Of a DNA stretch of 59,121 nt, positions 17,727-27,913 are shown piece after piece (the first letter of the stretch is position 1; the number at the start of each line of letters is the position of its first letter). The notes beneath the pieces are model-generated. The model saw only the letters and a list, made by a program, of their open reading frames with translations, did not search any database and had not been told where the DNA came from. The translations under genes and the position numbers were made by a program. Source of the stretch: Arthrobacter sp. ISL-5 (lineage in GTDB: Bacteria; Actinomycetota; Actinomycetes; Actinomycetales; Micrococcaceae); assembly GCF_018613835.1 (NCBI RefSeq), contig NZ_JAGGPM010000041.1, positions 1-59,121 on the forward strand, in the 5' to 3' direction.

Positions 17727-17759
17727 CCGTCCGCGGGCCTTAGAAAGGTCCGCGGACGG
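17727..17759 (+). terminator. stem-loop before the sugar kinase gene
   Basis: Perfect 10-bp inverted repeat CCGTCCGCGG (17727-17736) and its complement (17750-17759), ending 19 nt before the kinase ATG. It may attenuate read-through or act at the mRNA level. Confidence 0.5.
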
Positions 17760-17778
17760 CTCCGTGAAAGGCCCTGCC

Positions 17779-18738
17779 ATGCTCAAGACCCATTCCAGCG
17801 CAGTTCCCCAGGCAACCCCCGAGGTCATCGTCATCGGCGAAGCGCTGGTCGACGTCGTCACCTCCCCCGAAGGCACCGTCGAACATCCCGGAGGGTCGCC
17901 GGCGAACGTCGCGTACGGGCTTGGACGACTCGGCGTCCGTGCCGCCCTCCTGACATCAATCGGCGACGACGACCGCGGCGCAGCGATCGAGGCGCACCTG
18001 AGCAGCGCCGGCGTCGTGCTCCTGCCGGGCTCCAGGACACCGGGCCGGACGGCGTCCGCCACTGCCACTCTCGCCGCCGACGGCTCCGCCCGGTACGACT
18101 TCGACATCAGTTGGGAACTCCCTCCGGTGGCCCCGGCGTTCCTTCCCAAGGTGCTCCACACCGGCTCGATCGCCACGTTCCTGGCGCCCGGTGCCGCCGC
18201 GGTCAAGGCACTCCTGGAGCAGTCGCACCGGGAATGCATGGTCACCTACGATCCCAACGTCCGTCCTGCGCTGCTGGGCAGCCAGGCCGAGGCCAGGGCC
18301 ATCTTCGAGGAGCTGATTCCCCTGACGGACGTGGTCAAGCTCAGCGACGAGGACGCACAGTGGCTGTACCCGGGCCTGCAGCTCGAGGACGCCGCCGCGA
18401 GGATTCTCGACCTGGGCGCCGGGCTTGCCGTGGTCACCCGCGGTTCCGAGGGGTCGCTGCTGGCCACCCCCGCCACGCAGCTGCACATCCCGGCCATCAG
18501 ATCGGTGGTGGCTGACACCATCGGCGCCGGCGACTCCTACATGGCGGCGCTGATCTACGGTCTGCTCGCACGCGGGACCGACGGGTTGGCTCCCGCCGTG
18601 CTGGAAACCCTCGGACGCATGGCGTCCAAGGCCGCGGCCATCACGGTGCGCCGGCCGGGCGCCAACCCGCCCACGGCTGAGGAGCTGCTCGCGGACCTGC
18701 CGGAAGGCGCGGCCGCTCCTGCCGCCGTCGTCGCGTGA
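17779..18738 (+). CDS. PfkB-family carbohydrate kinase (probable fructokinase)
   Basis: 319 residues. Ribokinase/PfkB fold: VIVIGEALVDVV at the N-terminus, GGSPANVAYGLGRLG, and the anion-hole/catalytic signature DTIGAGDSYMAAL with the catalytic Asp. It would phosphorylate the sugar imported by the transporter encoded upstream, probably fructose to fructose 6-phosphate. The ATG at 17779 follows AAAGG with about 7 nt spacing. It is separated from the ATPase by 111 nt that carry a tandem repeat and a stem-loop. Confidence 0.88.
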   Translation: MLKTHSSAVPQATPEVIVIGEALVDVVTSPEGTVEHPGGSPANVAYGLGRLGVRAALLTSIGDDDRGAAIEAHLSSAGVVLLPGSRTPGRTASATATLAADGSARYDFDISWELPPVAPAFLPKVLHTGSIATFLAPGAAAVKALLEQSHRECMVTYDPNVRPALLGSQAEARAIFEELIPLTDVVKLSDEDAQWLYPGLQLEDAAARILDLGAGLAVVTRGSEGSLLATPATQLHIPAIRSVVADTIGAGDSYMAALIYGLLARGTDGLAPAVLETLGRMASKAAAITVRRPGANPPTAEELLADLPEGAAAPAAVVA

Positions 18739-18903
18739 TCCAGGCACCAGCACCTGCTTCTTGATCTTTCCGCCGCAGTGCCCTAGTGTCCCCAGCTACC
18801 AAGGAATCCAAGCGATCACCATTCGGTGACGCGGCCCGGCTGGTGTGACGCTGCGCGGCTGGGCGGCGGCTCGCGACGATCCTGCGCCACCGGGGAGCCG
18901 ATC

Positions 18904-19518
18904 ATGCCCGAGAAAGAATCTGCACAAGAATCGCCCGACGCCGGTCCCGCCCTCCATCACACTGCGCCTCTGGTAGCGATCGGCTTAACGTGCGGGATTG
19001 CCTGGGCCGCAGGATTCCGCGGCTATATGGTCGAACTCGCCGGCCCGGCATCCACATTCGGGTGGTGGGGGACGTTCGGTGCGATCCTCCTGCCCGGGGC
19101 CGCTGTCGGCGGGCTCCTGGGCTGGGCGGAAGCACTCCGGCGTGCAGGCGGCCGGCCAGGGTGGCGCTGGCTCGCCCTTGCGCCACTCGTGTTTGCCATC
19201 GCGCCGTTGCTCATGCCCGGCGCGGTTGGCGCCCTACTCACGCAAGGCCTCGGTGGAGGCGCAATCGCGGTCGCCCTGATGGCGATCGGCGGGGGCTACG
19301 CCTTGTCCCGCCGGGGGCCGCCCTGGGCAAGGCTCCTCTGTGGACTCGTCGGTGCAGCTCTCGCCGCGGCACTGGCACTGGCGGGGCCGGGAATAGCCGG
19401 CCCCGCGCTTGCCATCACCGAGCCGCGCGGCGCCTGGGTTGCCGTGCTGGCTGCGTCGTTCATCATGGTGCTTGCTCTCGCCTCGTCGATTCCGCACCGG
19501 GCGACGCACCCCCGGTGA
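18904..19518 (+). CDS. hypothetical multispanning membrane protein
   Basis: 204 residues with about six hydrophobic segments (for example GTFGAILLPGAAVGGLLGWA, WLALAPLVFAIAPLLMPGA, GLVGAALAAALALAGPGIA). The start at 18904 is supported by GGGGAG 6 nt upstream. Rich in Gly and Ala; no catalytic or transport signature that I recognise. It is convergent with the amidohydrolase gene, 13 nt apart. Confidence 0.65.
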   Translation: MPEKESAQESPDAGPALHHTAPLVAIGLTCGIAWAAGFRGYMVELAGPASTFGWWGTFGAILLPGAAVGGLLGWAEALRRAGGRPGWRWLALAPLVFAIAPLLMPGAVGALLTQGLGGGAIAVALMAIGGGYALSRRGPPWARLLCGLVGAALAAALALAGPGIAGPALAITEPRGAWVAVLAASFIMVLALASSIPHRATHPR

Positions 19519-19531
19519 CTTTGGCCGCGTC

Positions 19532-21163
19532 CTACCGGGCAGCCCCCACCGCCAGGTGCTGCACCCGTCCGTCCACGAACGTGGCCAGTACATGCGCGGC
19601 AGCCAGGTCATCCGGGGCAACCGACAGCGGATCGACGTCGAACACCGTGAAATCCGCGCGCTTGCCCACGGTGACGGAACCGGAGACGGCCCACTCCCCT
19701 GCCGCCCTGGCAGCGTGCGAGGTGTAGCCTTCGAGCGCCTGCAGTGCCGTGAGGGCCTGGCCCGGAACCACCGGCTGTTCGCCCGGGCGGCCGGACCGCC
19801 GTCGTAATTGCGCGTCCGCCAGGATGGGCAGCGGTTCGAACGGTGCGATCGGCCAGTCGGAGCCGAGCCCCAGGGTGGTTCCCGCGGCGCGGAGGTCCGC
19901 GCAGCGCCAGGCGTTGTTCGCGCGTTCCGGTCCCAGCCGCGTGGACCAGTTGTCGCTGTGGTCGGCGCGGGAGTAGTGGGTGCAGTGCGTCGGTTGCATG
20001 CTGGCCGCCAGTCCCGAGCGGGAGAACCTCTCGATGAGGGCGTCCGGGACGGTTTCGAGGTGTTCGATCCGGTGCACCACGGTTGGCCCGCCGGGAGGCA
20101 CGGCCTCGAAGGCGTCCAGGACTGCGGCCACTCCAGCGTCGCCGATAGCATGCGTGGCCGTGGGAATCCCGCGGCCGGCGAAGAAGCGCACCGCCGCCGC
20201 GTACTCCTCCGGGCGGGGCCAGAACGGGGCCATCGACTCCCCGTAGGCATCGGGTTCAAACAGCCACGCCGTGCCGTTGTCCACCGTGCCGTCAACGAAC
20301 AACTTGATGCCGGCCACCTCCCAGCGCTTTCCACTTAGTCCGATCTGCTCCGCGAGCCGGTGCCAGTCTTCCTCGTCGCTGCCGGGCATGCACCACGGTG
20401 AGATCCGCAGGCGCAGCGGCAGGCCGCCTACCATGTCATCTTCGAGGGCACGGTAGAGCTCCAGCGAGCCCTCCCCGCAGTCCATCACATGCGCCCCCGT
20501 CAGCCCGGACCGGGAAAACTGCGTGAAGAGTTCCGCCAGCCTCGCCTTCCGCTCGGCGAAGGACTCCTCCGGCATCACCTGCGCAACGAGCTCGACGGCG
20601 GCGGCCTCCAGCAGGAGCCCCGTGGGCCTGCCGCTGCCGTCGCACACCACCTCCGACGCCTGGTCGAACTTCCGCGGACCGGTGACCCCCGCGATTTCGA
20701 GGGCGCGGGAACTGGCCAGCGCAGAATGCCCGTCAAACAGGCGGATCAGGCACGGCCGTCCGGAGACGACGTCGTCAATCAGCTCTCGGTGGGCGGCGGC
20801 GGATCCGAACACATTGGGGTCCAGGCCCCAGCCACGCACCCAGCCCCCGGAGGGAGTTGCTGCCGCTTCGGCGCGCAACAGTGCGCGCACCTGAGCAAGG
20901 CCGTTTGCGCCGGACAGGTCGCAGCCGCGTGTCAGCTCCAGGCCAAGGACCGGGTGGATGTGGCAGTCCACCAGGCCGGGAGTCAGCACGGCGGCACCGA
21001 AGTCGATGACCTCCGCGGCCGGCCAGTTTTCGGCATCCGAACGGCTTCCGACGGCGGCAATCACGCCGCCCTGGACCGCCACGGCCTGGGGCGCGGGGCT
21101 CCCGGGCGACCGGCCGTCCATCGTGTGGACGGTGTCGGCGAGGATGATCAAATCAGGATTCAT
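19532..21163 (-). CDS. amidohydrolase (YtcJ-like, amidohydrolase family 3)
   Basis: 543 residues, cytoplasmic metal-dependent hydrolase. Metal-binding motif VDCHIHP near the N-terminus, then IKLFVDGTVDNGTAW, THAIGDAGV, HRIEHLE and a C-terminal GLGSDWPIAPFEPL. This layout is that of YtcJ-type amidohydrolases, which hydrolyse N-acyl, cyclic amide or related bonds; the substrate is not predictable. The ATG at 21163 overlaps the end of the APC permease gene by 11 nt, so import and hydrolysis of one compound are probably coupled. Confidence 0.85.
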   Translation of the reverse strand: MNPDLIILADTVHTMDGRSPGSPAPQAVAVQGGVIAAVGSRSDAENWPAAEVIDFGAAVLTPGLVDCHIHPVLGLELTRGCDLSGANGLAQVRALLRAEAAATPSGGWVRGWGLDPNVFGSAAAHRELIDDVVSGRPCLIRLFDGHSALASSRALEIAGVTGPRKFDQASEVVCDGSGRPTGLLLEAAAVELVAQVMPEESFAERKARLAELFTQFSRSGLTGAHVMDCGEGSLELYRALEDDMVGGLPLRLRISPWCMPGSDEEDWHRLAEQIGLSGKRWEVAGIKLFVDGTVDNGTAWLFEPDAYGESMAPFWPRPEEYAAAVRFFAGRGIPTATHAIGDAGVAAVLDAFEAVPPGGPTVVHRIEHLETVPDALIERFSRSGLAASMQPTHCTHYSRADHSDNWSTRLGPERANNAWRCADLRAAGTTLGLGSDWPIAPFEPLPILADAQLRRRSGRPGEQPVVPGQALTALQALEGYTSHAARAAGEWAVSGSVTVGKRADFTVFDVDPLSVAPDDLAAAHVLATFVDGRVQHLAVGAAR

Positions 21164-22610
21164 GGGTTTCGAAGCTGCCAATCTGCGCGAAGGTGTCGGG
21201 ACGGTGGCGGCGCACCCAGCGGGCGGCCAGGAGACCGGCAATGAAGACAAGGGGCGTCACCAGGATGAGGATGGTGTTGGTCAGCGCATCGGCGAACGTG
21301 AGCAGCTCGATGTTCAGGCCGATCAGCAGCACCACGCCGAAGAGCAGGATGGCCGATGCCAGGCTCAGCGGCACCAGCAGTTTGTGCGTGGCTGCAGCCG
21401 GATTGCGGCGCAGGTAGATGAACGCCGCGACTGAAACCAGGCCCTGCAGCCCGACGATGCCGAAGATCCCCGGCGTGTTCACCCAGATCAGCAGCTGCTG
21501 GTAGGGGTCGGCGTTGAGCAGGGCGCAGATGGTGATGACAACGGCGGCCAGGATCGTCTGCAGCTGGCCGGCCCGGTGCGGGGACTGGAACCTGGCGTGG
21601 GTACGGCCGAGGAATGCTGGCAGCACGCCGTCGCGGGCCAGCATGTAGACGTAGCGGTTGATCGCGTTGTGGAAGGCCAGCTGCGAGGCGTAGACGCTGG
21701 TGACGATCAGGACATACATCACCACTTCGGCCCACGGGCCAACATAGTGGTTGATGGTCTGGAAGAACATCCCGCCGGCCAGGTCATCCGCGGCTTCCAC
21801 GGCGCGGTCTTCGCCGTAGGCCTGGACCACGGTCCAGACGATGAAGGCGTAGAAAACGGACATGAAGCCGACGGCGATGTACATGGCCCGCGGCACGGAT
21901 CTGTCCGGGTTGCGGGCCTCGGAGCGGTACAGCACGGTGGACTCGAACCCCATGAAGGCGGCGAAGCAGATGCCAAGGATCGCCAGGACGCCCGGCCCGA
22001 ACGCATGCTCCGGGCTGAAGGAACCCACGCTGATCCCGTGGGCTCCGCCGCTGCCAAGGATGCCCACTCCCATCACGGCCAGTATTCCGGTTTCGGCGAC
22101 CAGGAGCACGCCGAGCACCTTCGCGCCGACGTCGATCCCCCGGTAGCCGAGGAACCACACCGCTGCGACGGCGGCGAGCGCGATGGCCGGCCAGGGCACC
22201 TCGAGCCCGAACAGCACCTTGAACATGTCGTGCGTCTGGACCGCGAAGAGACCGTAGACGCCGATCTGGAGGCAGTTGTAGGAGACGATCGCCAGGATGG
22301 CGGAGGCCAGCCCCACGGTCTTGCCCATGGCCAGTGAAATGTACGTGTAGAAGCCGCCGGATGCCTTGACGTGGCGGGTCATGGCCATGAAGCCGATGGC
22401 GAAGAGGGTGAGCACGATGCCGGCCAGGAGGTAGCCGGCCGGGGCGCCGATCCCGCCCACGCCGATGGCTACGGGCGCCACGCCCGCCATGACGGTGAGC
22501 GGCGCTGCTGCCGAGATGACGAGGAAGGCGATGCCGCCCGTTCCCAGCGCATTGCGTTTGAGGGCGCCGTCCGCGGACGACGTCGGTGGTCTGGTTTGGG
22601 TATCCGGCAC
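21153..22610 (-). CDS. APC-family amino acid/amine permease
   Basis: 485 residues, about 12 membrane segments. The N-terminal GTGGIAFLVISAAAPLTVMAG and ICFAAFMGFESTVLYRSEAR are typical of APC-superfamily transporters of amino acids or amines. GTG start at 22610 with AAAGGACGG 5-7 nt upstream. It shares an operon with the amidohydrolase and starts just downstream of a perfect palindrome and a promoter, facing the TetR gene. Confidence 0.88.
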   Translation of the reverse strand: MPDTQTRPPTSSADGALKRNALGTGGIAFLVISAAAPLTVMAGVAPVAIGVGGIGAPAGYLLAGIVLTLFAIGFMAMTRHVKASGGFYTYISLAMGKTVGLASAILAIVSYNCLQIGVYGLFAVQTHDMFKVLFGLEVPWPAIALAAVAAVWFLGYRGIDVGAKVLGVLLVAETGILAVMGVGILGSGGAHGISVGSFSPEHAFGPGVLAILGICFAAFMGFESTVLYRSEARNPDRSVPRAMYIAVGFMSVFYAFIVWTVVQAYGEDRAVEAADDLAGGMFFQTINHYVGPWAEVVMYVLIVTSVYASQLAFHNAINRYVYMLARDGVLPAFLGRTHARFQSPHRAGQLQTILAAVVITICALLNADPYQQLLIWVNTPGIFGIVGLQGLVSVAAFIYLRRNPAAATHKLLVPLSLASAILLFGVVLLIGLNIELLTFADALTNTILILVTPLVFIAGLLAARWVRRHRPDTFAQIGSFETHES

Positions 22611-22638
22611 TAGTCCGTCCTTTCTTGGGAGCCCCGCT

Positions 22639-22686
22639 AAACGAAAGGCTTTCGTTTATTATGGAGGCGTGTGGCGCAGAGCACAA
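22639..22686 (-). promoter_or_regulatory. permease/amidohydrolase promoter with TetR operator
   Basis: On the minus strand a -35 TTGTGC (22681-22686), 17-nt spacer and -10 CATAAT (22658-22663) directly abut a perfect 19-bp palindrome AAACGAAAGGCTTTCGTTT (22639-22657). The palindrome covers the expected transcription start, so a bound repressor would block the operon. The divergent TetR protein is the likely ligand. Confidence 0.7.
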
Positions 22687-22765
22687 TAGTTTTCGCAAAA
22701 CGGCGTCGCGGAGTCCCGCCGACTAGGCTGGGCAAGACGTACAAGAGCTGCAGTCAGGAGAACCC

Positions 22766-23371
22766 ATGGGGCGCCCGCTCCTCCCGCTGATATCCGTGGA
22801 GGCCCTCACCACGGCCGCCCTGGAGCTGGTTGATGAGAGCGGGGACTTCAGCTTCCCGAAACTGGCGAAGAAGATCGGCGTCAGCCAGTCCTCCATCTAC
22901 AACCACGTCAGCGGCAGGGACGAGATCCTGGAGCTCCTGCGCCACCGGATCATCACCGAAGAGCCGTATCCGCCGGTGGACCACAGCGACTGGGAAGCTG
23001 CCCTGCGGGTCCTAATCCGCGCCTACCGTGACGCGTTTGCCCGCCATCCGCGGCTGGCACCGCTGCTGGTGCTGCAGTCCATCACCGATCCGGACGTCAT
23101 CGGCCTCTATGAGGACCTCGCGTTGGCCCTCGAGGGCGCGGGATTCCGGGGACGGGACGTGGTGGCGGCCATCTCCACGATCGACAGCTTTGCCCTCGGA
23201 GCGGCACTGGACCTGGCGGCACCGGAAGTTGTCTGGGACCCGCCGGCGGAGGGCTATCCCACGCTCAAGCGCGCGCTCGGCAATGCCGGACCGCCGGAGG
23301 AACGGGGCGGGCACGCCTTCGACTTCGGCCTGGACGTGATTATCGGCGGACTGCGGGCGAAGCTGGCTTAG
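22766..23371 (+). CDS. TetR-family transcriptional regulator
   Basis: 201 residues. N-terminal HTH (LAKKIGVSQSSIYNHVSGRDEILELL, about residues 32-57) with the Tyr-Asn-His pattern usual for TetR proteins, then an all-helical ligand domain of the TetR_C class (DAFARHPRLAPLL, FALGAALDLA). CAGGAG lies 5 nt before the ATG. It is divergent from the APC permease/amidohydrolase operon and probably represses it via the palindrome at 22639-22657. Confidence 0.85.
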   Translation: MGRPLLPLISVEALTTAALELVDESGDFSFPKLAKKIGVSQSSIYNHVSGRDEILELLRHRIITEEPYPPVDHSDWEAALRVLIRAYRDAFARHPRLAPLLVLQSITDPDVIGLYEDLALALEGAGFRGRDVVAAISTIDSFALGAALDLAAPEVVWDPPAEGYPTLKRALGNAGPPEERGGHAFDFGLDVIIGGLRAKLA

Positions 23372-23382
23372 CTAACGCAGCT

Positions 23383-23967
23383 TCACTGCCCGGCGTCCTT
23401 CGCAGCTTTGGCGGCGGCCTTGGCGGCCTGCTTGCTGGCGCGCACCTTGCTCAGCGACTCCGGATCCACGATGTCGGCAACAGACAGGAACGAGTCCTCC
23501 TGGCCGTAGTGGCCGGCTGCCTCGCGCCAGCCTTCTGCCTGGAGTCCGCACTGCTTGCCAAGGAGCGCTAGGAAGATCTTCGCTTTCTGCTCGCCGAATC
23601 CAGGTAATGCCTTGAGCCGGCGCAGCACCTCCTGGCCGTCGGGGTCACCCTGGGTCCAGATGGCGGTGGCGTCCCCGTTCCAGTCCTGGTGCACGGTTTC
23701 GGCGAGGGCCTGGACACGTCCGGCCATGGATCCCGGGAAACGGTGCACGGCGGGCCGCTCCTTGAACACCTCCACGAAGCCCTGGGGGTCGTAGCCGGCG
23801 ATGGCGGCGGGTTCCATGGATCCGATGCGCGTCCGGATTTTTTCCGGACCGGCAAATGCCGACTCCATGGTCACCTGCTGGTCAAGCAGCATTCCGGTGA
23901 GCAGCGCAAACGCGTCATCGCTGAGCAATCTATCGGCAGCGGGGTCCCCTGTGATGTGCAGTTCCAT
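23383..23967 (-). CDS. HhH-GPD-type base-excision DNA repair protein
   Basis: 194 residues. The helix-hairpin-helix LPGFGEQKAKIFLALLGK lies near the middle and the N-terminal MELHITGDPAADRLLSDD and MLLDQQVTMESAFAGP are typical of the actinobacterial HhH-GPD family related to DNA glycosylases. The C-terminus is a Lys/Ala-rich tail (about 25 residues) that could contact DNA. ATG at 23967, with GGAGG and AGGA just upstream; the longer frame from 24045 overlaps the nickel permease and lacks conserved sequence. It is 33 nt downstream of that permease. Confidence 0.8.
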   Translation of the reverse strand: MELHITGDPAADRLLSDDAFALLTGMLLDQQVTMESAFAGPEKIRTRIGSMEPAAIAGYDPQGFVEVFKERPAVHRFPGSMAGRVQALAETVHQDWNGDATAIWTQGDPDGQEVLRRLKALPGFGEQKAKIFLALLGKQCGLQAEGWREAAGHYGQEDSFLSVADIVDPESLSKVRASKQAAKAAAKAAKDAGQ

Positions 23968-23999
23968 GCGTCCTATCCTCCCACCCGCTCCGGCCCGGG

Positions 24000-25055
24000 T
24001 CAGGGGTTGCCCCTCAGCCGACCCCGCAAGGACGCGGCTCCCCACAGCGCCAGGAAGACAGCCACGAGTAGCAGCCCGGCGTCACCCAGATCGATGGACG
24101 CCAGCCACCCCGTCACGGGATCGTCTAGGCCGAACGCCGCATCGAAAAGGCCTCCGAGGGTGATGACGGAGATGAAGAGCGCCGACAACGACGAAATGCC
24201 CGTAACCACGGCGTTGAAGCCAAGCTTTCGGCTGGGGTTGTGAATAGCGGACTTGTACATCCGCATCATGGCCACGCCGTTCAATGAATCGCAGAACGTC
24301 ATGGACGCCGCGAAAGCGAACGGCAACGCCATCAGGGCCAGCGGCGACACTCCGGCGAGGGAGGCCGCCGTCGTCATGACCAGAAGGCCGATGGTGGTGG
24401 CAGTGTCGAACCCCAGCCCGAACAGGAAGCCGATTGCATAGATGTTGCGCGGGTGCTGGACCCGGGATAGCGGCTTGGCCAACAGCCGTGCAATGAAGCC
24501 CTTCGCCTCGAGGTCTTCGATGGAGATGCTCGCACCCGTCCTGGAACTGCGGTACAGCTGTGCCGTCCGCACGAACGCGGAGCCGTTGAAGATGCCCATC
24601 AACAGCAGGAACAGCCCGGAAACCGCGCTCCCGATGAGCCCCAGTACGAGGTTCCCGGTTGTGCCCTCCTCCATGAGGCGCCCGACGGCAGCTGCCCCGG
24701 AAACCACGAGGACGCCTGCCAGGACCACCACCGAGCTGTGCCCCAGGCTGAACGCGAAACCAACGCTGACAGGGTCCCGCCGCTGGGCTACGAACTTTCG
24801 CGTGGAATTGTCGATCGCAGCGATGTGGTCCCAGTCATAGCTGTGTTTCACGCCGGCGAGATAGGCGGTCAGCACGAGTCCAAAAGCCAGCGGCTGCCCT
24901 CCGCCCGCGGCACCTGCCAGCAAAAGTACGACGGCGGCGGCGTGCAGTGCGGCAACCGCACCGAAGGTGACCAGCAGGCGGGTCCGCAGCGGCAACCGCT
25001 CACGCTCCCGGTACAGTGCGGCCATCTGGCCGGTTACTTGGCCCAGGGCGGACAT
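24000..25055 (-). CDS. nickel/cobalt permease (NiCoT, HoxN/NixA family)
   Basis: 351 residues, about eight membrane segments. Family motifs: HSYDWDHIAAIDN in the second segment (variant of HAxDADHI), FSLGHSSVVV, FLFGLGFDTATTIGL and GFNAVVTGIS. It imports Ni2+ for the urease encoded directly upstream. Its ATG overlaps the ureD stop (TGATG), so it is translationally coupled to the urease operon, which supports nickel rather than cobalt as substrate. Confidence 0.92.
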   Translation of the reverse strand: MSALGQVTGQMAALYRERERLPLRTRLLVTFGAVAALHAAAVVLLLAGAAGGGQPLAFGLVLTAYLAGVKHSYDWDHIAAIDNSTRKFVAQRRDPVSVGFAFSLGHSSVVVLAGVLVVSGAAAVGRLMEEGTTGNLVLGLIGSAVSGLFLLLMGIFNGSAFVRTAQLYRSSRTGASISIEDLEAKGFIARLLAKPLSRVQHPRNIYAIGFLFGLGFDTATTIGLLVMTTAASLAGVSPLALMALPFAFAASMTFCDSLNGVAMMRMYKSAIHNPSRKLGFNAVVTGISSLSALFISVITLGGLFDAAFGLDDPVTGWLASIDLGDAGLLLVAVFLALWGAASLRGRLRGNP

Positions 25056-26097
25056 CAGTACTTCCTCAGGTTCAGGGGATCCTGCCCGTGCCAGCGCTTC
25101 CGCAGCAACGCCGCGCAGGCACTCAGCAGGCGGTTGAGCTCCTCGGTGCTGTTGGAAAGCGATCTTAGGACCAACCCGGTGGTTCCGGCTAGGGTCGAAG
25201 TGAGCGAAACACCGGCATAGGCGTCGTGGCCTTCGGTGACGGCATGGAGTTCATCAGCAAGCGCCTGGTCAACGCGCGGATCCACGACAATCAGCGACCC
25301 CAGATGGCTGAAGCCCTCCATGAATGCCATGCCCGTGACGTCGTGGCCCGACGGGCGGATCAGCACGTTATCGAGTGCCAGCAGCCCTGAATCGGCCCCG
25401 GAGCCGGATTCGACACGGATTTCGGTCCGCAGCCGCAGTTCCTCGTACCGGAAGGATGATCCGTCCGGCGACCAGCCGGGGGTCACGACCTCGGCAATGA
25501 TGAGGCTCGACGACGGCCGCACCGTGATGCGCGTGTCCTGCCGGTAGCTGGCCTCGCGGTAGGCGATGAGCTGGTCAGGGGCGAGTTCGAGCTGCGCCCC
25601 CTCCCCCAGCCGCAGGGTCATTCGCTGCTCGGCAAAGGACCCCGGAGTCCGGTAGATTTTCGTCGCCGACTGAGTCGTCAGCAGCAGCTTCGCCCCGCCC
25701 CCCACCTCAACGTCGATCACATAAAGGTCAGCCCCAAGATAAGCTCCGCCAGGATTTACAAGGACATAACAGACCTGCCCCGAATCATCCAAGTAATGCG
25801 GCCGAAGGATCCTCAAGGCGCCACGGTGGTACTGATGCGCGGCCACTGACCTACCCGCGCGCTGCTCGATGCGCAAGGCAAGCTCCCCCATCGGTGACTT
25901 AGCCGCTGAGGCGGCGAGGCCGGGTTTGTGGGCCGCGGCGTGGTGGGCACCGCGATGGGCCCCCTGCTGCGAGGGCCCCGACTCGAGCTTGCGAGAGTTG
26001 GGAGCGGCTGGGGACGGGCACGGCCCCAAATCCGGCGAAGCCGCCGGACCCAGCCCGGAGGCCGGTGGGGTGACGACTTGAGGTGCCGCCGTCGTGC

Positions 26098-26101
<4 letters not shown>
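25055..26101 (-). CDS. ureD: urease accessory protein UreD
   Basis: 348 residues. Part of the UreDFG chaperone complex that inserts nickel into apo-urease. Typical UreD segments: GGAYLGADLYVIDVEVGGGA, LLTTQSATKIYRT and LIAYREASYRQDT. The first 80 residues are a low-complexity Pro/Ser/Ala/His leader, unusual in length. The start at 26101 forms an ATGA overlap with the ureG stop; the frame from 26140 would intrude into ureG. Confidence 0.92.
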
Positions 26102-26715
<614 letters not shown>

Positions 26716-26727
26716 ACTTTCCTCCTG

Positions 26728-27441
26728 CTAACTCATGAACATGCGGGCACGTTGACGCTCGTGCCGCATCTGCGAAATTTCCAGCCCGGGGCTGACGGCG
26801 CCGAAGTCGTCCGGCGTGAGGTGACCGACCCTCTCGACGGCGGCAGCAACGCCGTCGGACGCTTTCCGCAACAGCCGCTGGCCGGCGTTCTGCCCCAGCG
26901 GGATGGCGCGGACCGCGTTCTGCGTCAGCGACGTGACGGCGGCAAAAAGGTACGCGGCGAGCGCCTCCGGCAGAGGCACCCCCAGTGAACGGGCGACGAC
27001 GGCGAACGCCAGCGGCTGATGGCCGGCGGAACGGCCCGCGGTCACCAGTTCCCGGTACGCCGCGAGCTCCGGAGACGGGAAGACCTCGTCACCGATTTCC
27101 AGCAGCCGCGTGCCCATCTTGATGCTGGCCTCCCGCAACTGCCGCGGCAGGAGCTGCGCCGTCAGCATCGAATCCAGCTCGGCCACGGGAACACCCTCAT
27201 AAAGGAAGCGGATGGCCAGTCCGTCAGAGTACGTCAGCTGCTGAGAAATAAAAGCACCCAGCCACACCCCAAAAGACCCCTCATCATGGACCAGCCCGCG
27301 CTCAATGTAGGTCTCAAACCCCAGCGAGTGCGCAAACGCCCCGGTAGGAAGCGCGGAGTCAGTGAGCTGCTGCAGGGCGAGCTGATAGCCAGGCGCAGCT
27401 GAAGCCAAAGGCGCCGCGGAGTTAGTGGCTGTGTTCAGCAT
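26728..27441 (-). CDS. ureF: urease accessory protein UreF
   Basis: 237 residues, helical. Signature LTDSALPTGAFAHSLGFETYI near the N-terminus and TSLTQNAVRAIPLGQNAGQRLL towards the C-terminus. UreF bridges UreD and UreG in the activation complex. Its 5' end overlaps the ureE 3' end by 20 nt. Confidence 0.95.
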   Translation of the reverse strand: MLNTATNSAAPLASAAPGYQLALQQLTDSALPTGAFAHSLGFETYIERGLVHDEGSFGVWLGAFISQQLTYSDGLAIRFLYEGVPVAELDSMLTAQLLPRQLREASIKMGTRLLEIGDEVFPSPELAAYRELVTAGRSAGHQPLAFAVVARSLGVPLPEALAAYLFAAVTSLTQNAVRAIPLGQNAGQRLLRKASDGVAAAVERVGHLTPDDFGAVSPGLEISQMRHERQRARMFMS

Positions 27442-27904
27442 GGCGGAAGGGGACTGGCATGACGCGTTCCTGGCGGTCGTACGGCACTCCGACGTGTTTG
27501 AGGTAGTCCTCTACGGTGTGGTCGTACTGGCACACCATGACCTCGGCCCCATATTGGGAGGACGCGTCGAAGAACTGGGCCTGCAGGTGACGGTTGCCCA
27601 GCGAGTGCGCCACGGTTCCCATCTCGTGGATGGTCCGCGGTGCGATCACCAGGACGTCGGTGGGCAGCACGGACACCACGATCACGTTGGTCTCGGCCAG
27701 ATGGAGGACGTCGCCGTCCCGAAGGTCCGCCGACCCCGCGGGGAGCCGGATGCCCAGTTCCTTGCCGTGGTCTGTGGTGACGCGCTGGATCCGTTTGACC
27801 AGCTGGGCGCTGGGCAGCACCACTTTCTCCTTGTGGAGCCCGAAGTAGGGGTCCTGGCCGGCGGGCTGATCGTGCAGGTTGCCCAGGATCTTCTCGATGA
27901 TCAT
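27422..27904 (-). CDS. ureE: urease accessory protein UreE
   Basis: 160 residues. Nickel metallochaperone: N-terminal peptide-binding domain (KVVLPSAQLVKRIQRVTTDH) and C-terminal metal domain with YGAEVMVCQYDHTVEDYL. The tail ends in HAEHSH, a modest His cluster compared with the long His tails of some UreE. AGGAG lies 6 nt before the ATG and just after the ureC stop. Confidence 0.94.
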   Translation of the reverse strand: MIIEKILGNLHDQPAGQDPYFGLHKEKVVLPSAQLVKRIQRVTTDHGKELGIRLPAGSADLRDGDVLHLAETNVIVVSVLPTDVLVIAPRTIHEMGTVAHSLGNRHLQAQFFDASSQYGAEVMVCQYDHTVEDYLKHVGVPYDRQERVMPVPFRHAEHSH

Positions 27905-27913
27905 GTGGTTCTC

